This document shows positions 27,728 through 36,360 of a stretch of 64,000 bases of DNA, piece by piece. Source of the stretch: a bacterium (GTDB lineage Bacteria; Myxococcota_A; Bradymonadia; UBA7976; UBA1532). Position numbers and translations under genes: made by a program. Each line of letters begins with the position of its first letter. The first letter of the stretch is position 1. The stretch is from the NCBI GenBank assembly GCA_030426085.1, contig JAUHYW010000003.1, positions 1 to 64,000 on the forward strand. The letters are read 5' to 3'. The notes beneath the pieces are model-generated. The model ran no database searches. It had not been told where the DNA came from and was given only the letters and a program-made list of their open reading frames with translations.

Positions 27728-28438
27728 ATGAAAGACAACGCCTCCTACTACGACGACTTCTCGGGCTGGTACGAGAACGAGCGGCACCACGGCTACCACG
27801 CGATGCTCGACCGGCTCCAGGTGGGCGTCGCCCGGCCGCTGTGCGCCGACCGCGACGTGCTCGAGGTCGGCTGCGGCACCGGCATGATCCTCAAGGAGAT
27901 CGCGCCCGTCGCCCGCCGCGCGGTGGGCCTCGACATCAGCCGGGGCATGCTCGAGAAGGCCCGGTCCCGGGGCTTGGACGTGGTCGAGGGCACCGCGACC
28001 GATCTGCCCTTCGGGGACGCCAGCTTCGATACGGTCTACTCGTTCAAGGTGCTGGCCCACGTCCGGGAGATCACCACCGCCATGGCCGAGGTCGCCCGGG
28101 TCCTGCGCCCCGGCGGCCGGGCGGCGCTGGAGTTCTACAACACCCGCTCGCTGCGCTACGTGATCAAGCGCCTCAAGCGGCCCCACGCGGTCAGCGCGAC
28201 CACCACCGACGACCAGGTCTACACCCGCTACGACAGCCTGCGGGACGTGGCCGGCTACCTGCCGACCGCGCTGCGCATCGACGGCGTGCGCGGCATCCGG
28301 GTCTTCACCCCGTTCGCCCAGGCCCACAAGGTGCCCGGCCTCGGCCCGATGCTGGCCTACGCCGAGGCGATCGCCCGGGACAACCCGCTCACCGCGCGCT
28401 TCGGCGGGTTCATGGTGGTGATGGTCACCAAGGTCTGA
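27728..28438 (+). CDS. class I SAM-dependent methyltransferase
   Basis: The 236-residue protein has the class I methyltransferase fold signatures. Motif I VLEVGCGTGMIL is at 44-55, the acidic residue of motif II is in AVGLDISRGMLEKA, motif III is GTATDLPFGDASFDTVY, and the LRPGGRAALEFYN stretch follows. The C-terminal half, which selects the substrate, is not diagnostic; it could be a ubiquinone/menaquinone-like, lipid or small-molecule methylase. No signal peptide. It stands alone between a divergent kinase gene and a toxin-antitoxin pair. Confidence 0.9.
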   Translation: MKDNASYYDDFSGWYENERHHGYHAMLDRLQVGVARPLCADRDVLEVGCGTGMILKEIAPVARRAVGLDISRGMLEKARSRGLDVVEGTATDLPFGDASFDTVYSFKVLAHVREITTAMAEVARVLRPGGRAALEFYNTRSLRYVIKRLKRPHAVSATTTDDQVYTRYDSLRDVAGYLPTALRIDGVRGIRVFTPFAQAHKVPGLGPMLAYAEAIARDNPLTARFGGFMVVMVTKV

Positions 28439-28501
28439 GGGCATCAATCCAGGCACGGCTCCGTCATTGACGCAGCCAGCCCGGGTCCGTATCGTCGAGT
28501 G

Positions 28502-28792
28502 ATGGTGTTCGACTGGGACCCGCTGAAGAACAGTGCGAACCAGAAGAAGCACGGGCTGGCCTTCGAAGACGCGATCGGCGTCTTCGAAGGCGAGGACGAG
28601 GCCCTGGAGCTGTTCGACGAGTGGCACTCCGACGACGAGGATCGATTCATCACCATCGGCCCGATCCGGAGTGGCCTCGCGATGGTGGTCTGGACCGAGC
28701 GCCCGGACGATGTCGTCCGGGTGATCTCGGCCCGCTGGGCGACGCCACGCGAACGGCGCCTCTACGAGCGCCAGATCGGGGGACGAGGATGA
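28502..28792 (+). CDS. brnT: BrnT-family toxin
   Basis: The 96-residue protein matches BrnT ribonuclease toxins: FDWDPLKNSANQKKHGLAFE at 3-22, DDEDRFITIGPI near 47, and the C-terminal RVISARWATPRERRLYE. The fold is RelE-like, and it would cleave RNA to arrest growth. The ATG is preferred to a GTG one codon upstream because it matches the family start. The stop overlaps the next start (ATGA), so toxin and antitoxin are made together. The order toxin-first, antitoxin-second is the usual BrnT/BrnA order. Confidence 0.9.
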   Translation: MVFDWDPLKNSANQKKHGLAFEDAIGVFEGEDEALELFDEWHSDDEDRFITIGPIRSGLAMVVWTERPDDVVRVISARWATPRERRLYERQIGGRG

Positions 28793-29082
28793 CCGACGAG
28801 ATGCCGGAGATGACCGAGGACGACTTCGCGCGCACCTTGCGCCGGGCGCAGCGACAGCGGTTGATGGCCGGGGACATCCGCTCGGGGAAGGACATCGCCG
28901 ACCTGCGCGCTTTCGTGGGTCTCACTCAGGTCCGATTCGCCGCTGCGTTGGGCATCAGCGTGCGCACGTTGCAGGGCTGGGAGCAGGGTCGCCGACGACC
29001 CGAAGGCCCGAGCCTCGCCTTGCTGCGCATCGCCGCGCGGCACCCCCGCATCATCCGCGAGAACCTCTCTTCAGCCGCCTGA
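28789..29082 (+). CDS. Xre-type helix-turn-helix antitoxin partner of BrnT
   Basis: The 97-residue product is coupled to brnT by ATGA. After an acidic start (MTDEMPEMTEDDFARTL) it has a central HTH of the Xre/NadS type: LRAFVGLTQVRFAAALGIS and VRTLQGWEQGRRRPEGP, with the usual closing LALLRIAARHP. The standard BrnA antitoxin is a ribbon-helix-helix protein, so this is an alternative antitoxin fold in the BrnA position. It should repress its own promoter and neutralise the toxin. Function as antitoxin is inferred from position and fold. Confidence 0.85.
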   Translation: MTDEMPEMTEDDFARTLRRAQRQRLMAGDIRSGKDIADLRAFVGLTQVRFAAALGISVRTLQGWEQGRRRPEGPSLALLRIAARHPRIIRENLSSAA

Positions 29083-29089
29083 GCGCCCC

Positions 29090-30238
29090 TCACCCTCGCA
29101 GCGCCGCCTCGTGGGCCGCGCCGATGACCGACCAGCGGCAGGCCGCGCCCGCGCGGCGGTGCGCGGCCCGCATCCGGGCGGACAGCGCCGGATCACCCAG
29201 CACCCGGGACAACGCGCCAGCCAGGGCCCGCGGATCGGCCGGCGGCACGAGCAGGGCCCCGGCGGGGTCGGCGACGGCGGGGATGCCGCCGATGGCGCTG
29301 GCGATCAGGGGCGCGCCGGCCGACAGCGCCTCGAGCACGACCAGGGGGGTGCCCTCCCGGCGGCGGCCGATCGGGCGGCTGGGCACGACGCAGGCCGCAG
29401 CCGCGGCGAGCAGGGCGTCGCGGGCGGCGGGGCCGACCGGGCCGGGCAGATGCAGATCGACGCCGAGGGCCGCGCAGCGGTCGGCGAGGCGGGCCCGCTC
29501 GGGGCCGTCGCCGGCGGCGACCCACAGCGGGCGGGGTCGAGGCAGGTGGCCCAGCGCCTCGGCGAGCACGTCGAACCCTTTCAGCGGCACCAGCCGGCCC
29601 ACCGAGGCCACGATCGGGCGGCCGGCGGCGAGGCGGCGCAGGCGGTCGAGCGTGGCCCGGCAGGGGCTCGGCGGCGGGATGCCCATCGGGTGGACGTGAC
29701 ACCGGGCGGTCGGCGGGCGGCCCAGGCGGGCGGCGAAGCGGGCGGACAGGTCGCGGCTGACGAAGGTGATCCCGGCGACCCGGTCGAGCAGGCGGGCGAC
29801 GGCCCGGGGCAGGCGCTCGAGCAGGGCGACGTCGCTGCCGTGGGCCACGAGGTGGGTCCGGTTGCCGTGTCGCCGGGCGGCGGCGAGCGCGGCCGGGCCC
29901 GCGGGCAGCAGCCAGTGGCCGACGATGACGTCCGCCGGGTGCACGCAGCGCCGGGCGGCGGCGGTGAGGGCGAGCTGGGCCGCGGCGGCCCGGGGCGGGG
30001 CGATCAGGGGGCGGCGGCGCAGGGCCTCGGGGGCGCCGTGGCCGTCGAACAGGCCCGGGGGCGCCGGCCAGCGCAGGCGCTCGACGCCGGGCGGGCTCCA
30101 GCCGCGGCCGGGGGCCAGGACCCGGACCCGCCAGCCGCGGGCGACGAGGTCGGCGGCGAACTCGGCCACGAAGCGGCCGGCCCAGTCGTCGGGGTGGCGG
30201 GGGTAGCTGGTGGTGAGGAAGAGCGCCCGCGGGCTCAC
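29090..30238 (-). CDS. glycosyltransferase family 4 protein
   Basis: The 382-residue product starts at a GTG overlapping the previous stop (GTGA). It has the two-lobed GT-B layout. The N-lobe holds LFLTTSYPRHPDDWAGRFVA and the VIVGHWLLPAG stretch. The C-lobe carries IVASVGRLVPLKGFDVLAEA, WVAAGDGPERARL and the EG-x7-EALSAGAP signature near 315-330 that binds the nucleotide sugar. Enzymes of this family build cell-surface or secreted glycans from NDP-sugars. It is coupled to the upstream GT-C membrane enzyme. Confidence 0.9.
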   Translation of the reverse strand: MSPRALFLTTSYPRHPDDWAGRFVAEFAADLVARGWRVRVLAPGRGWSPPGVERLRWPAPPGLFDGHGAPEALRRRPLIAPPRAAAAQLALTAAARRCVHPADVIVGHWLLPAGPAALAAARRHGNRTHLVAHGSDVALLERLPRAVARLLDRVAGITFVSRDLSARFAARLGRPPTARCHVHPMGIPPPSPCRATLDRLRRLAAGRPIVASVGRLVPLKGFDVLAEALGHLPRPRPLWVAAGDGPERARLADRCAALGVDLHLPGPVGPAARDALLAAAAACVVPSRPIGRRREGTPLVVLEALSAGAPLIASAIGGIPAVADPAGALLVPPADPRALAGALSRVLGDPALSARMRAAHRRAGAACRWSVIGAAHEAALRG

Positions 30239-32040
30239 CGGGCCGGCTCGGGCGCGGGCTTCGGCGCGGGGGGCTTCGGCGCAGGGCGCTGCGACGGGGC
30301 CAGGGGCTGCGGCGGGCGCACCGGGCCGAGCCGGGGAGCCGGCGGCCGGGTGGTCTTCGGTGGGCGGGTCTTCGGCCGCGCGCGCGGCGGGCGCCGCCCC
30401 GAGCGACCGCGCCGTCGGGCGCGCGTGCGGGGCTCTTTCACCCACGGGTGGTCCTTGCGCTTGTAGAGCTTGATGCCCCGCCCGCCCACCTGGGGGATGC
30501 GCTGATACGCCTTGCGCAGCAGGGACTTGAACGCCTTCCAGTCCCGATAGCCCTCGTTGCGGGACACCGCGATGAACGCCGGCCGCCCCTCGACCAGCTC
30601 GGCGGTGACCTCTTCCCACGGGCTGTCGAGGGTGAACTCGGTCTTCTTCGTCGGCCGGCGCCAGGTGTTCGTCAGGTTGTTGGTCAGCACCCCGAGCACC
30701 TTGTAGAAGCGGCCCGGCGCCAGCCGGTCGGCGTGGTAGTAGACCGGCCACGCCCAGCGGCCCCAGACCCAGATCCGGTCCGTGGGGGCGGTGTTCTGCG
30801 CGATGACCCGCCCGATCTGCGCCGACTCCCGGTCCCGGGGCGCGCGGCGGCGCTTGTGGATGCTCTCGACCTGCCCCAGATCCTGCTGGAAGGCGGGCAC
30901 CGCGAGCCCCACGATCAAAGCGCCCCACAGCAGCGTGCGCCAGCGCAGCTTGATGCGATACGGGGGCCACCAGCCGACCAGCGGGCCCCGCGGGTGGGCC
31001 GCCAGCCACACCGCCGCGGGCAGGATCTGGAGGTAATAGCCCTTGAAGAAGCGGAACCCGAGCGCGGCGCCGGCGAAGCTCAGCCCGAAGTGGCCCGCCA
31101 GCAGCACCCCCCGGACCCCGAGCCGGCGGGCCTCGCCCGAGGCCAGCGTATGCAGCGCGGTGAGGCCGGCGAGCACCGTCGGCAGCGCCATGTACTCCCA
31201 GAAGCCGAGCACGCCGTCGCCGACGCGGACCAGCTTGTCCATCGCGCTCAGCGGGCTGTCGGCCACGTAGCGCCAGCCGCTCTCGCTGAGGAAGTAGTGC
31301 CGCACGAACTCACCCAGGCCCCCGCTTGCCGCCGCGTGCACCATGATCGGGGCGAAGCCCAGCGCGAGCCCGCCGCCGAACGCGGCCAGCGCCGGGACGC
31401 GCTTCGGCGGGCCCCGCCAGCCGTCGGGCGCCCGCAGCCGGGGCCAGGCGACGATGAGCAGCGCGAACAGCGGGAAGAGCACCGCCGCCTGCCGCTTGAG
31501 CAGGCCGGCCGCCGCCAGGGTGGCCCCGGCCGCGATCCACCACCGCAGCGTGCCCCGCTTCAGCGCCACGAGCGCGAAGACCGTGCACCACACGTAGGGG
31601 GTGATCATCCACGCGCCGTAGTTGACGTCGATGCTGTCGGGGATGGGCGAGCCGAAGGCGTAGAGCAGCGCGGCGACCGCCCCCACCTTGCGCCCATAGA
31701 GCGCGATCCCCCCGGCGTAGACCCCGGCCGCGGCGAGCCAGGCCCAGCCGGCCATGAACCGCTGGACGTGCATCAGGCTGCGGCCGAAGACCTCCCAGAT
31801 GCCCCACACCATGTAGAAGCTGCCCGGGGCCTTCCACTCGAGGTCGTCCTTGTAGGGCAGCCCGCCGGCCCGCAGCAGGTCGGCGTTGTAGGTGATGCCG
31901 GCGACGTCCTCGTTGTGGAACGCGTCGGTGAACAGGCCGGTGCGGCGGATGTAGAGCGCGACGGCCGCGAGCAGGCCGAGCACGGCCAGATCGACGGCCA
32001 TGCGGGCGAGGCGGGCGCGGCGCTCCGAAGGCGGGTTCAT
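30235..32040 (-). CDS. GT-C type membrane glycosyltransferase (ArnT/PMT-like)
   Basis: I take the ATG at 32040, which puts the first membrane helix at residues 12-30. The 601-residue protein has about ten hydrophobic segments. After the first comes the acidic loop typical of GT-C enzymes that use polyprenyl-phosphate sugars (DAFHNEDVAGITYN, then DLEWKAPGSFYMVWGIWEV). A soluble periplasmic region of about 180 residues follows (EFTLDSPWEEVTAELVEGRP and beyond). It ends in a basic Pro/Arg/Lys-rich tail that is unusual for the family. It is coupled to the GT4 gene and diverges from a GT2 enzyme that could supply the lipid-linked sugar. Confidence 0.85.
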   Translation of the reverse strand: MNPPSERRARLARMAVDLAVLGLLAAVALYIRRTGLFTDAFHNEDVAGITYNADLLRAGGLPYKDDLEWKAPGSFYMVWGIWEVFGRSLMHVQRFMAGWAWLAAAGVYAGGIALYGRKVGAVAALLYAFGSPIPDSIDVNYGAWMITPYVWCTVFALVALKRGTLRWWIAAGATLAAAGLLKRQAAVLFPLFALLIVAWPRLRAPDGWRGPPKRVPALAAFGGGLALGFAPIMVHAAASGGLGEFVRHYFLSESGWRYVADSPLSAMDKLVRVGDGVLGFWEYMALPTVLAGLTALHTLASGEARRLGVRGVLLAGHFGLSFAGAALGFRFFKGYYLQILPAAVWLAAHPRGPLVGWWPPYRIKLRWRTLLWGALIVGLAVPAFQQDLGQVESIHKRRRAPRDRESAQIGRVIAQNTAPTDRIWVWGRWAWPVYYHADRLAPGRFYKVLGVLTNNLTNTWRRPTKKTEFTLDSPWEEVTAELVEGRPAFIAVSRNEGYRDWKAFKSLLRKAYQRIPQVGGRGIKLYKRKDHPWVKEPRTRARRRGRSGRRPPRARPKTRPPKTTRPPAPRLGPVRPPQPLAPSQRPAPKPPAPKPAPEPAR

Positions 32041-32067
32041 CGGGCTTCGGTACGGGGCATCGGCGCG

Positions 32068-32096
32068 TTGTGTCAAGCGGGGCCGTGCGCTAAGGT
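32068..32096 (+). promoter_or_regulatory. candidate promoter of the GT2/flippase unit
   Basis: TTGTGT (32068-32073), a 17-base spacer and TAAGGT (32091-32096) lie in the 82-base divergent gap. GGAGG at 32111-32115 serves the GTG start at 32123. Confidence 0.35.
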
Positions 32097-32122
32097 GCCG
32101 CGCCCGCTCCGGAGGCGCCCAG

Positions 32123-33241
32123 GTGACATCCCCCGCTCCCGCTGATCCCGCCGAGGTCGAGCGCCGCCTCGACCTGTCCGTGGTCATCCCGGTCTACAAC
32201 GAAGAGGAGAGCCTGCCCCGGCTGGTGCCCGAGATCCACCGGGCGCTGCGGCCGACCGGGCTGGACTACGAGATCGTGCTCGTCGACGACGGCTCGAAGG
32301 ATCGCAGCTTCGCGGTGCTCGAGCGGCTCGCGGCCGACGATCCGGCGCTGGTGGTGGTGCGCTTCCGGCGCAACTTCGGCCAGACGGCGGCGATGCAGGC
32401 CGGCCTGGACCACGCCCGCGGCGCGCGGGTGGCCCTGATGGACGCCGACCTGCAGAACGACCCGGCCGACATCCCGATGATGCTCGCCCGGCTCGACGAC
32501 GGCTACGATCTGGTCGCCGGCTGGCGGGCGAACCGGCAGGACGCCTTCGTCAACCGCAAGCTGCCGTCGATGATCGCCAACAAGCTCATCAGCCGCACCA
32601 CCGGGGTCGAGCTGCACGACTACGGCTGCACGCTCAAGGTGATGACCCGCGAGGTGGCCAAGGACCTGCGGCTGTACGGCGAGATGCACCGCTTCATCCC
32701 GGCGGTGGCCGACTGGTCGGGGGCCCGCATCCTCGAGGTGAAGGTCAACCACCGGGCGCGGCAGTTCGGGGTGTCGAAGTACGGCATCAGCCGCACGATC
32801 CGGGTGGTGCTCGACCTGCTGGTGGTGCTGTTCATCCAGCGCTATCTGGTCAAGCCGGTGCAGGTCTTCGGGCTGGCGGGGCTGGTCAGCGGGGGGCTGG
32901 GCTTCTTCATCTGCTTCGTGCTGGCGCTGCAGAAGGTCTTCGGCGACGCGACGCTGGCCGACCGGCCGATGCTGCTGCTGGGGGTGCTGCTGATCATCGT
33001 CGGGGTGCAGCTCGTCTCGATGGGGCTGCTGGCCGATCTGATGGCCCGGACCTACCACGAGTCCCAGGACAAGCGGCCGTACACCGTGCGCACCGCCATC
33101 GTCGGCGCCGGCAGCCGGGCGGCCGAGTTGCCCGAGCGCACCACCGCCGCCGAGATCCCCTCGGCGAAGCCGGACGCGGCCCCCGAAGACGCGGCCGACG
33201 CGACCCCGGCCGAGCCGGCCGACCCCCCGCCCTCCGCCTGA
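32123..33241 (+). CDS. glycosyltransferase family 2, polyprenyl-phosphate sugar synthase type (GtrB/DPM1-like)
   Basis: The GTG at 32123 is chosen because GGAGG lies 8 bases before it and the protein then starts just ahead of the catalytic domain. Of 372 residues, the first 240 are GT2: LSVVIPVYNEEESLP, IVLVDDGSKDRS, NFGQTAAMQAGLDHA and the DxD-type MDADLQNDPADIP. Two membrane helices follow (FGLAGLVSGGLGFFICFVLA and MLLLGVLLIIVGVQLVSMGL), as in enzymes that load sugar onto undecaprenyl or dolichyl phosphate. The tail is Ala/Pro/Glu-rich. A flippase-like gene follows after seven bases, so the two probably act in series. Confidence 0.92.
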   Translation: MTSPAPADPAEVERRLDLSVVIPVYNEEESLPRLVPEIHRALRPTGLDYEIVLVDDGSKDRSFAVLERLAADDPALVVVRFRRNFGQTAAMQAGLDHARGARVALMDADLQNDPADIPMMLARLDDGYDLVAGWRANRQDAFVNRKLPSMIANKLISRTTGVELHDYGCTLKVMTREVAKDLRLYGEMHRFIPAVADWSGARILEVKVNHRARQFGVSKYGISRTIRVVLDLLVVLFIQRYLVKPVQVFGLAGLVSGGLGFFICFVLALQKVFGDATLADRPMLLLGVLLIIVGVQLVSMGLLADLMARTYHESQDKRPYTVRTAIVGAGSRAAELPERTTAAEIPSAKPDAAPEDAADATPAEPADPPPSA

Positions 33242-33248
33242 TCGCCCG

Positions 33249-34232
33249 ATGACCGCGCCGACCGGCCGCCGCTGGAGGCGGGCGCTGCTCGCCTGCCTGA
33301 TCTCGGCGCTGCTCATCGCGGCGCTGACCAGCCAGCTCGACCCGGCCGCAGCCCTCGACCGCCTGCGGGCCGCCGACGGGGGCCCCATCTGGGCCGCGCT
33401 GGGCTTCTCGGCGCTGATGTTCGTCTGCCGCGCGCTGCGCTATCGGCTGATCACCACCCGCAGCGCCCTGCCCGACGTGGCCGCGGCGACCGCGGTGCAG
33501 GTGGCCGCCAACCGGCTGGCCCCGCTGCGCCTGGGCGAGCTGAGCCTGCCCTGGCTGCTGCACCGGGCCTCGGGCGAGCCGCCGGTGCCGATCGTGGTGC
33601 ACCTGCTGCTCATCCGGCTGGTCGAGCTGTGGGTGGTGCTCGTCGCCGCCGGGCTGGCCGCCGGGCTGTGGTTCGCCGGGCGCGACGCGGGGGTCTCGCC
33701 GGTGGCGGCCGGGCTGGCGCTGGCCGGGCTGAGCCTGTCGCTGCTCGCCTTCCGCCGGCTGGTGCGCCTGGGGGTGGCCCTGGGCCGGCGGCTGGTGGCG
33801 GCGACCCCGCTGCGGCGGGTGGCGGCCCTGCCGAAGATCTTCGACCAGCTCGACGGGGCGGTGCACGACGCGGCCCGGCTCGACCGGCGGCGGCGGCTGG
33901 CGCTCTTCGGGCTGACGGTGGCGGTGATGGCGCTCAACTACGCGGTCTTCGGCGCGCTGCTGCTCGCGCTGGGCTTCGACCTCGACCCCCGCCAGGTCGT
34001 GGTCGGGGTCACCGCCTCCCAGATCGCCGGCGCGCTGCCGGTGCTCAGCGTGGGCAGCCTGGGCACCCACGAGACCGGCTGGGCGGCGGGCTTCGTCTGG
34101 GTCGGTATGGCCCTGCCCGATGCGGTGCTCAGCGGCCTGTTCACCCAGGCGGTCACCCTCGGGTTCGCGGTGCTCTTCGCCCTGCCGGCGGGGCTGCGGG
34201 TCTACTTCGGCGGCTCGACCGGCGGGTCGTAG
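33249..34232 (+). CDS. lysylphosphatidylglycerol-synthase-TM / UPF0104 family membrane protein (flippase-like)
   Basis: The 327-residue protein has about eight hydrophobic segments and the family signatures: RALRYRLITTRSALPDVAAA near 58-77, ANRLAPLRLGELSLPWLL near 89-106, and QIAGALPVLSVGSLGTHETG near 258-277. These match the membrane domain of MprF and related stand-alone proteins thought to move lipids across the membrane. Placed just after a polyprenyl-phosphate glycosyltransferase, it may flip the sugar-lipid for the GT-C enzyme encoded nearby. That role is inferred. Its last 31 bases overlap the convergent beta-helix gene. Confidence 0.85.
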   Translation: MTAPTGRRWRRALLACLISALLIAALTSQLDPAAALDRLRAADGGPIWAALGFSALMFVCRALRYRLITTRSALPDVAAATAVQVAANRLAPLRLGELSLPWLLHRASGEPPVPIVVHLLLIRLVELWVVLVAAGLAAGLWFAGRDAGVSPVAAGLALAGLSLSLLAFRRLVRLGVALGRRLVAATPLRRVAALPKIFDQLDGAVHDAARLDRRRRLALFGLTVAVMALNYAVFGALLLALGFDLDPRQVVVGVTASQIAGALPVLSVGSLGTHETGWAAGFVWVGMALPDAVLSGLFTQAVTLGFAVLFALPAGLRVYFGGSTGGS

Positions 34233-35824
34233 GGGCTCGGCTTCGGCGGGGGCGGCGCCTTCGGCTTCGGGATGGGCAGATCACCCTCGATGCGGCCGGC
34301 CGCGGCGCCGTCGACCCGGACCGGGCCCCGGGCGTTGCCGCTCATCGTATTGCCGCGGAACGTGCCCTCGCCGTCGGGCAGGACCCACACCCCCTGGTAC
34401 GCGTTGCCCTCGAGGCGGTTGTCGACCACCGTCGGCCGGGCCCCGCCGCTGATCTCGATGCCCGCCTTGCCGCTGCGCCGCACCGTGTTGCCCTCGAGGG
34501 TGCCCCCGCCCTCGGCGTGCACGTAGATGCCGCTCTGGGTGGTGCCCTCGACGGTGTTGCGCAGCACTTTGGGCGTGCCGCCCTTGATCTCGATGCCGGC
34601 CAGCCCGGTGCCGCGCACGGTGTTCTCTTCGAGGGTGCCCAGCGCCCCCTGGTTGACGAAGATGCCGCTCTGGGTGCCGCCCTCGAACGTATTGCGCCGC
34701 ACGACCGGATCGGCCCCCGACTTGAGCTCGATGCCGGCGAGGCCGTTGGCTCCGATCGTATTCTCCTCGATGACGCCGCCGGCGCCCTCGTTGACGAAGA
34801 TGCCGCTCTGGGCCCCCTCGGCGACCCGGTTGCGGCGGATCTCGGCCCGGGCGCTGCTCTTGACCTCGATGCCCGCCAGCCGGTTGCCGCTGATCAGGCT
34901 GTCCTCGATGGTCGCCCGGGCCCCGGCGTGCACAAAGAGCCCGCTGGCGCCGCCGTCGTGCAGTCGGCTCTTGCGCACGGTCGCCTGTCCGCTGCCCTTG
35001 ACCTCGACCCCCGCCGCGCCGTTTCCGGTGATCGTGCTGGCCACCACCTCGGCCCGCCCGCCGTCGTAGGCGAAGAGGCCGCTCTGGCGGCTGTCGTGCA
35101 GGCGGCTGTCGACGACGGCGACGGTGCCCCGGTCGCGCACGGCCACCGCCGCGAGGCTGGCGCTCTGCACCGCGCACCCGCGCAGCTCGAGGCGGCCCTC
35201 GCGCACGTCGACCCCGTAGCGGGCCGGCTCGCCGCCGGTCTGGCGCAGGGTCAGGCCCTTCAGCAGCGCCCGCACGGCGGTGCTCTGCACGATGTTGGCC
35301 CCCGAGACCTCGACGATGATCTGCTCGACCGGCCCGTCGCCGATGATGGCCACCGGGCGGGTGAGCGCGAGCGGGTCGGTGTAGGTGCCCGGCCGGACCC
35401 GGATCCGGTCGCCGCTGCCGGCGCTGCCGAGGGCCGCGGCGATGTTGAGGAAGTCGCCCCCGCCGCCGGGGTCGACGACGTGGGTCCGCCCCCGGTAGCC
35501 GGCGAGCGGGTCGCCCTCGGCCGGCACGCTGCCCGGCCCGTAGGTCGGGCGCCCGTCGGCGGCCTCCTCGACCGGCTTCGGATCGGGCTCGACCGGCTTC
35601 GCCCGGGCCGGGGGCGCGCGGTCGGGCAGGACCGCGGCGTCGAGCCCGAGGCGGGCCTCGATGCCGGCGAGCGGGTCGGGCGCCTCCCGCTCGGCCTGCG
35701 CGGCCGGGGCCTGGGCGTCGGGGGCCGGCGCCGACGGCTTGCTGCACCCGGCGCCGATCAGCAGCGCGAGCCCCATCGACAGCGGCCCGAACGGGCGGAG
35801 CAGCGCGCGCGGGCTGCGGTTCAT
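34202..35824 (-). CDS. lipoprotein with right-handed parallel beta-helix repeats
   Basis: An excellent GGAGGTGAGC ribosome binding site precedes the ATG at 35824. The 540-residue product starts with a lipoprotein signal (GPLSMGLALLIGAGC), then a Pro/Ala/Asp linker of about 100 residues. About 15 beta-helix rungs fill residues 130-510. Rungs alternate between two 23-residue types, one built on AGIEIKGG and the other on TQSGIFVNEGA, so the true unit is 46 residues. N and G at turns (IEENTIGANG) fit the NosD/CASH class, which usually binds or cleaves polysaccharides. It ends in a Pro/Lys tail. Probably surface-exposed; ligand unknown. Confidence 0.88.
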   Translation of the reverse strand: MNRSPRALLRPFGPLSMGLALLIGAGCSKPSAPAPDAQAPAAQAEREAPDPLAGIEARLGLDAAVLPDRAPPARAKPVEPDPKPVEEAADGRPTYGPGSVPAEGDPLAGYRGRTHVVDPGGGGDFLNIAAALGSAGSGDRIRVRPGTYTDPLALTRPVAIIGDGPVEQIIVEVSGANIVQSTAVRALLKGLTLRQTGGEPARYGVDVREGRLELRGCAVQSASLAAVAVRDRGTVAVVDSRLHDSRQSGLFAYDGGRAEVVASTITGNGAAGVEVKGSGQATVRKSRLHDGGASGLFVHAGARATIEDSLISGNRLAGIEVKSSARAEIRRNRVAEGAQSGIFVNEGAGGVIEENTIGANGLAGIELKSGADPVVRRNTFEGGTQSGIFVNQGALGTLEENTVRGTGLAGIEIKGGTPKVLRNTVEGTTQSGIYVHAEGGGTLEGNTVRRSGKAGIEISGGARPTVVDNRLEGNAYQGVWVLPDGEGTFRGNTMSGNARGPVRVDGAAAGRIEGDLPIPKPKAPPPPKPSPYDPPVEPPK

Positions 35825-35895
35825 GCTCACCTCCTCGGCCTCGCGGTGTGCTCCCTGCATATCATCATCCGGCCGCTCGCGCCCCGCGTCGAATC

Positions 35896-35904
35896 TGCTA
35901 CTGT
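35896..35904 (+). promoter_or_regulatory. candidate extended -10 element (TGC TACTGT)
   Basis: TGC directly before TACTGT lies 27 bases upstream of the CBS gene ATG at 35931. GAGGAG at 35921-35926 is the ribosome binding site. No good -35 box is visible. Confidence 0.35.
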
Positions 35905-35930
35905 CGGATCCCACGGTCTGGAGGAGCGCG

Positions 35931-36335
35931 ATGATCCGGCTGCCCGTCGTCCGCGATTACATGGTGACCCGGCTGCACACCCTCACCCCCGAGGTGCACA
36001 TCCTCGACGCGGTCGACATGCTCGTCGAGCGGCGGCTCTCGGGCGCGCCGGTGGTGCACGAGGGGCACGTCATCGGCATGCTCACCGAGAAGGACTGCGT
36101 GCGGCTGCTGACCAAGGGCGATGACGACGACGACGTGCCCACCGGCACCGTCGGCGACTACATGGTGCGCGACGTCAAGACCGTGCCCCCGACGATGGAC
36201 ATCTACTACCTCGCCGGCCTCTTCCTGAAGCACCCCTATCGCCGCTACCCGGTGGTCGAGGACGGGGTGCTCATCGGTCAGATCAGCCGGCGGGACGTGC
36301 TGCGCGCGATCCAGGCCCACGTCCCCCGCACCTGA
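35931..36335 (+). CDS. protein with two CBS domains
   Basis: The 134-residue protein is a bare CBS pair. The first domain is VRDYMVTRLHTLTPEVHILD to GHVIGMLTEKDCVRLL (about 7-60). The second is VGDYMVRDVKTVPPTMDIYY to LIGQISRRDVLRAIQAH (about 73-131). Such pairs bind AMP, ATP or S-adenosylmethionine and regulate partner proteins. An acidic linker (DDDDD) separates the domains. GAGGAG precedes the start. The partner is not evident; the next gene is a dehydrogenase 25 bases downstream and may be co-transcribed. Confidence 0.92.
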   Translation: MIRLPVVRDYMVTRLHTLTPEVHILDAVDMLVERRLSGAPVVHEGHVIGMLTEKDCVRLLTKGDDDDDVPTGTVGDYMVRDVKTVPPTMDIYYLAGLFLKHPYRRYPVVEDGVLIGQISRRDVLRAIQAHVPRT

Positions 36336-36360
36336 CGCCTCCCCGGGACTGACCCAGCCG

